Origin: Roseibium aggregatum
Lineage (GTDB): Bacteria > Pseudomonadota > Alphaproteobacteria > Rhizobiales > Stappiaceae
Length of the DNA: 64,000 nucleotides
Reading direction: 5' to 3'
Assembly (NCBI RefSeq): GCF_017309185.1
Contig: NZ_JAEKJZ010000001.1
Coordinates: 496,001 to 560,000 of the forward strand
Shown here: one piece after another, positions 63,067-64,000 of the stretch
Layout of the letters: the number at the start of each line of letters is the position of its first letter
Numbering within the stretch: the first letter of the stretch is position 1
The notes under the pieces: generated by a model
Told to the model about the DNA's origin: nothing
Seen by the model: only the letters and a program-made list of their open reading frames with translations
Database searches by the model: none
Made by a program: the position numbers and the translations under genes

Positions 63067-64000
63067 TCAGGCAGACAGGAACTTGTTGGTGTATTCAGTC
63101 CGTTTTTCCGAATACCACGGCGCTTCCGCCGGCCATGCGTTCAGGTTTGCAAGAGCGTCGCCCGGATAGGCATCGGCGAAGTTCTTTGCATAGATCTCGC
63201 CACCGAAGTCCGACGCGCCGATCACCGGCGAGTTGTAGCCATGCGACTGGATCGCTTCGCCGGCGAGCTTGGCGTCGTAAGCCGCTTCGATGAAGGCATA
63301 GATCTGATCGATGTTCTTGGCGCCTGTCGGCATCGCCATGCCGTCGACCCAGGCCATGGCGCCTTCCTTCGGAGCGCGGTACATCACCGGTTCGCCTGCC
63401 GTCTTGAGCGCGATCGGAGGACCGTCCCAGGTCTGGCCGACGATGACACCTTCGTTCAGAAGACCGTTCTTCTGCGTATCGGCGTCGTTCCAGATCAGCT
63501 TGATGTTCGGTTTCTTGGCGATGGCGATCTCGACAAGCTTGGTCCAGACCTCGTCCATCTTTTCCGGAGTTTCATAGGCGGCCCACATGGAACCGGGGTC
63601 CATCTCTCCGCGGCCTTCGAGACCGAGGCCGAGACCAAGCAGCATGGAGTGCCCGCGGCCCATGGTCTTGCCGGCGTTGGCGTCGTCCCAGACATCATAG
63701 TAGCTCGGGAACTCGCCGTCCGGCGTAAAGGCGTCGGTGCGCCACGCGATGCCTTCCGTGCCCCAGATATGCGGCAGCCAGAAAACGCCCTTGCCGCCGA
63801 AGTTCCAGTGGGTCTCGCCGAGCGCCATGGACGGGTTGACCTTGTCGAGCGGCACCTTGGCCATGTCGAACGGCTGCAACAGGCCGAGGTCGGCCCACAG
63901 AAGGTTCCGGTTCACGGTCGGGGAAACGATGTCGAAGCCTTCGCCGTTGGTGGCTTTCAGCTTGTTGATGATTTCCTCGTTGGAGCCGATGCCGGTGAAG
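63067..64000 (-). CDS. PotD-like extracellular solute-binding protein (partial)
   Basis: The C-terminal 310 residues of a periplasmic binding protein of the spermidine/putrescine (PotD) group; the start lies beyond the right edge. The segment FTGIGSNEEIINKL at the window end is the usual early region, followed by GFDIVSPT, WGTEGIAWRTDAF and the later PTGAKNIDQIYAFIEAAYDA. Its gene is the first of the importer operon, with ATPase and permeases downstream. Substrate class is inferred from family resemblance. Confidence 0.93.
   Translation of the reverse strand, partial: FTGIGSNEEIINKLKATNGEGFDIVSPTVNRNLLWADLGLLQPFDMAKVPLDKVNPSMALGETHWNFGGKGVFWLPHIWGTEGIAWRTDAFTPDGEFPSYYDVWDDANAGKTMGRGHSMLLGLGLGLEGRGEMDPGSMWAAYETPEKMDEVWTKLVEIAIAKKPNIKLIWNDADTQKNGLLNEGVIVGQTWDGPPIALKTAGEPVMYRAPKEGAMAWVDGMAMPTGAKNIDQIYAFIEAAYDAKLAGEAIQSHGYNSPVIGASDFGGEIYAKNFADAYPGDALANLNAWPAEAPWYSEKRTEYTNKFLSA

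Noticed and set aside
1..64000. CRISPR arrays, rRNA, tRNA, prophage or insertion sequences
   Set aside because: I looked for regular direct repeats, T-arm sequences, transposase motifs and integrase genes and saw none.

Overview
The window is a stretch of ordinary-looking alphaproteobacterial chromosome. It is GC-rich except for one AT-rich gap, densely coding, and has no rRNA, tRNA, CRISPR array, phage or insertion sequence that I can see. Protein content, the split b/b' ATP synthase stator, separate glyQ and glyS genes, an Irr-type iron box and betaine-lipid genes suggest a marine member of the Hyphomicrobiales/Rhodobacterales border (for example the Roseibium/Stappia group). The species is inference only.

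Layout. 1-5.1 kb: bacterioferritin under an Irr-like box, a membrane protein under a perfect FNR box, MutY, a DciA-like protein and a periplasmic thiol oxidoreductase. 5.2-11.5 kb: smc, then the F0 operon atpI-atpB-atpE-atpF'-atpF with hairpins at three gene junctions and a closing terminator. 11.5-16.9 kb: rnhB, a radical SAM protein, a glycosyltransferase, moaB, an aminotransferase behind a 29-bp palindrome, and a ceramidase-like protein. 17-22.3 kb: malic enzyme, a PQQ-type sugar dehydrogenase and an RhlE-type helicase with a structured leader. 22.3-23.4 kb: a 1.1-kb gene-free region bounded by two strong terminators whose U-tracts point outward. 23.4-29.8 kb: ETF-QO, uracil-DNA glycosylase, a PilZ protein, an S49 peptidase and a MATE pump. 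30-38.2 kb: glyQ and glyS, separated by a secreted hypothetical protein, LemA, DUF2207 and a GGDEF-EAL protein. 38.2-46 kb: palindromic repeats, a VPLPA-CTERM protein, a membrane LytTR regulator, an MFS transporter, NadB, HupE and a SleB-like hydrolase. 46.5-50.2 kb: PTP-like, HD, YgfZ and dihydroorotase-like genes. 50.4-56.7 kb: an L,D-transpeptidase, btaA-btaB behind a tandem Pho box, and a calcium-type P-ATPase. 56.8-59.4 kb: an OmpA/YceI protein coupled to a caspase-like protein. 59.7-64 kb: a spermidine/putrescine-type ABC transporter, cut by the window end.

The most informative signals are regulatory: the Irr, FNR and Pho boxes, palindromic operators before the aminotransferase and between ETF-QO and the glycosylase, a tandem repeat before the LytTR gene, the structured helicase leader, and the possible noncoding transcripts in the gene-free region. 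The most unusual proteins are the caspase-like protein with a C-terminal CxxCH motif and the ABC permease with an added seventh membrane segment and a repeat-bearing tail.
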